A DNA stretch of 64,000 nucleotides from Massospora cicadina (lineage: Eukaryota > Entomophthoromycota > Entomophthoromycetes > Entomophthorales > Entomophthoraceae): positions 1 to 64,000 of the forward strand of contig JAKSZP010015899.1 in NCBI GenBank assembly GCA_022478985.1, written 5' to 3'. A program made the position numbers and the translations under genes. Below the pieces are notes generated by a model. The model saw only the letters and a program-made list of their open reading frames with translations. It was not told where the DNA came from and searched no databases. Below, piece by piece: positions 63,007 to 64,000 of this stretch (position 1 is its first letter; each line of letters begins with the position of its first letter).

Positions 63007-64000
63007 CACACCTTAGGTGTGAGGGGTGGGCACCTGGGCCCACTATCCTCCTCTAGATCCCCATGGGCCTTTATGGCAGCACGGGTGTTAGCAGCAATGC
63101 TATCAGGATTTTTGTTGATTTTAGCAGAGAGGTTTGTGTTGGATTTTGCCTTCGCTTTTTGTTTCCCCAATGTCGGATGAATTTTTTGTGGTGCAGATGC
63201 AGGTGATTGCGGTGCATCAATGTTCTGGTCAAAGAAAAAAATATTCTGGTCAGATTTGCCCCAGGCTGGTTTTGACCAGAGCTTGGTTGCAATGATTGGG
63301 TGAGATTGAATCCCCCATCAGATCCTCATATTGGGTGGCCCAATCGGCATGGGCTTCCCCATCTGATTGGATGATGGATTCCCATTTTGCTTCCGCTGCA
63401 AAGGTTTTGATGTCCTCCTCTCGTTTTGAGTGTGGGATAGCGGTGGTGGCTTTGGCCGCTTCCTTGGCCGCGGCCCTACGGGCCTGCTTGGCCTTCTTCC
63501 ACTCTTGAGGGGAGATAGTTTTTTCAGTAGGTATCAGCTTTGTGCTCCCCACGGGAAGGCCTCCTTGGTGTTTGCGGTTGGTTCATAGTGCGCCTCTCCG
63601 CTGGCCATGGCCACCAAGGGGTGCTCTTGGAATGTGACGCCCTCCTTGGTGGGGCATGCGTGCGCCTTATGGCTGAACAAGTCACAGTGGGTGCAGATGG
63701 GGGGCGCGCTGTCCACGGTCACCCAGAATGGGTGGGTGGTATGCCCTTCAATTTTAATAAAAGTGGAGTGCGGGATCTGGGTTAGGTCCTTCACGATCTC
63801 CTCAGTTGGGGTCAGAACTGCGATGGCTTTGCCAGTGCACAGGTGTGGCATCAGTGTGAAGCGTTGCATTTTGAAAGATTTTATTTCCCCATATGTGGCG
63901 AGACCATCTTTCAGGTGTTGTTCCAAAATATCACGTTTTACCGTAGTAGGCAAAAAGTCAAACGTGAGGTATATTTGGTTTGATTTTGTCCATCTGGTGC
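63004..64000 (-). pseudogene. LINE L4 ORF1, C-terminal two thirds
   Basis: Open at 63534-63953: MPTTVKRDILEQHLKDGLAT, GKAIAVLTPTEEIVKDLTQI (RRM-like) and knuckle CTHCDLFSHKAHAC (C-X2-C-X4-H-X4-C kept). Then EWKKAKQARRAAAKEAAKAT and a basic tail (63071-63552), ending at the TGATG 63004-63008. Confidence 0.88.

Larger units (their letters stand above)
59255..64000 (-). mobile_element. LINE L4, truncated by the window end
   Basis: Minus-strand copy of the L1 family. The 3' end GGTCAGCATTCCCCACAATAA parallels GGTCGGCCTTCCCCACAATAA of L1. The window stops inside ORF1, at the equivalent of about position 985 of L1, so about 0.5 kb of 5' end is missing and no duplication can be checked. L1 and L4 form an inverted pair about 54 kb apart. 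Confidence 0.92.

Noticed and set aside
1..64000. CRISPR arrays, operons or bacterial signals
   Set aside because: No short regularly spaced repeats; gene content is wholly eukaryotic retrotransposons.

Overview
This 64 kb window holds nothing but retrotransposons, almost all of them broken, inserted into one another. I found no host protein gene, rRNA or tRNA. The mix suggests a TE-rich fungus, perhaps a basidiomycete: Ty3/gypsy elements with and without an integrase chromodomain, and two-ORF LINEs with an apurinic-type endonuclease, reverse transcriptase (RT) and C-terminal zinc-binding domain. That assignment is inference. Many inactivating changes are C-to-T or G-to-A transitions (CAA to TAA, CAG to TAG, TGG to TAG, catalytic DD to DN or NN), which fits methylation decay or a RIP-like process. 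Family names A-G and L1-L4 below are local labels.

Left nest (1-17.5 kb). LINE L1 (459-5729, +) sits in the 3' LTR of gypsy A1 (LTR 84-458 + 5746-5846). A1 sits in the integrase of gypsy B1 (5847-7785, +). B1 sits in the RT of gypsy D1 (7786-13756, -). D1 sits beside the RNase H of gypsy F (13757-~17150, -). The D1 gag also carries the LTR-like element E1 (9717-11140, 5-bp target-site duplication, TSD) and a 26-bp insertion that is only the 3' tip of a LINE of the L2 family, with its own 17-bp TSD.

Middle nest (18-36.4 kb). Remnant G (-) is broken at 20395 by chromodomain gypsy B2 (-). B2 in turn carries gypsy C (23416-29937, +, TSD CACCT) and LTR-like E2 (30276-31919, -, TSD CAACC). The LTR at 34498-35220 is shared with a second B copy (B3). 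B3 abuts the 3' end of an oppositely oriented B copy (B4, 35381-36360, +).

Right nest (36.8-64 kb). Gypsy D2 (~36849-58949, -) is split in gag by gypsy A2 (42163-57942, -, TSD GCAGC). Each A2 LTR is split by a LINE: the fairly young, GC-rich L2 (42400-48851, -, 16-bp TSD) and the ORF1-only L3 (55497-57459, -, 16-bp TSD). L3 contains a second tip insertion of the L2 family (20 bp, 15-bp TSD). The window ends inside LINE L4 (~59255-64000, -), the same family as L1.

Biology. A, C and D share one plan: gag with a helical N-terminus, protease, dUTPase-like domain, RT, RNase H, integrase without a chromodomain. A and C also share a near-identical primer-binding-like site. C has a collagen-like Gly-X-Y run in Gag. 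B LTRs carry a recurrent small ORF. In L1, L2 and L4, ORF1 and ORF2 overlap as TGATG or ATGA, as expected for coupled termination and re-initiation. The dating order (L2 and the L2 tips youngest; F and G oldest) follows directly from the nesting.
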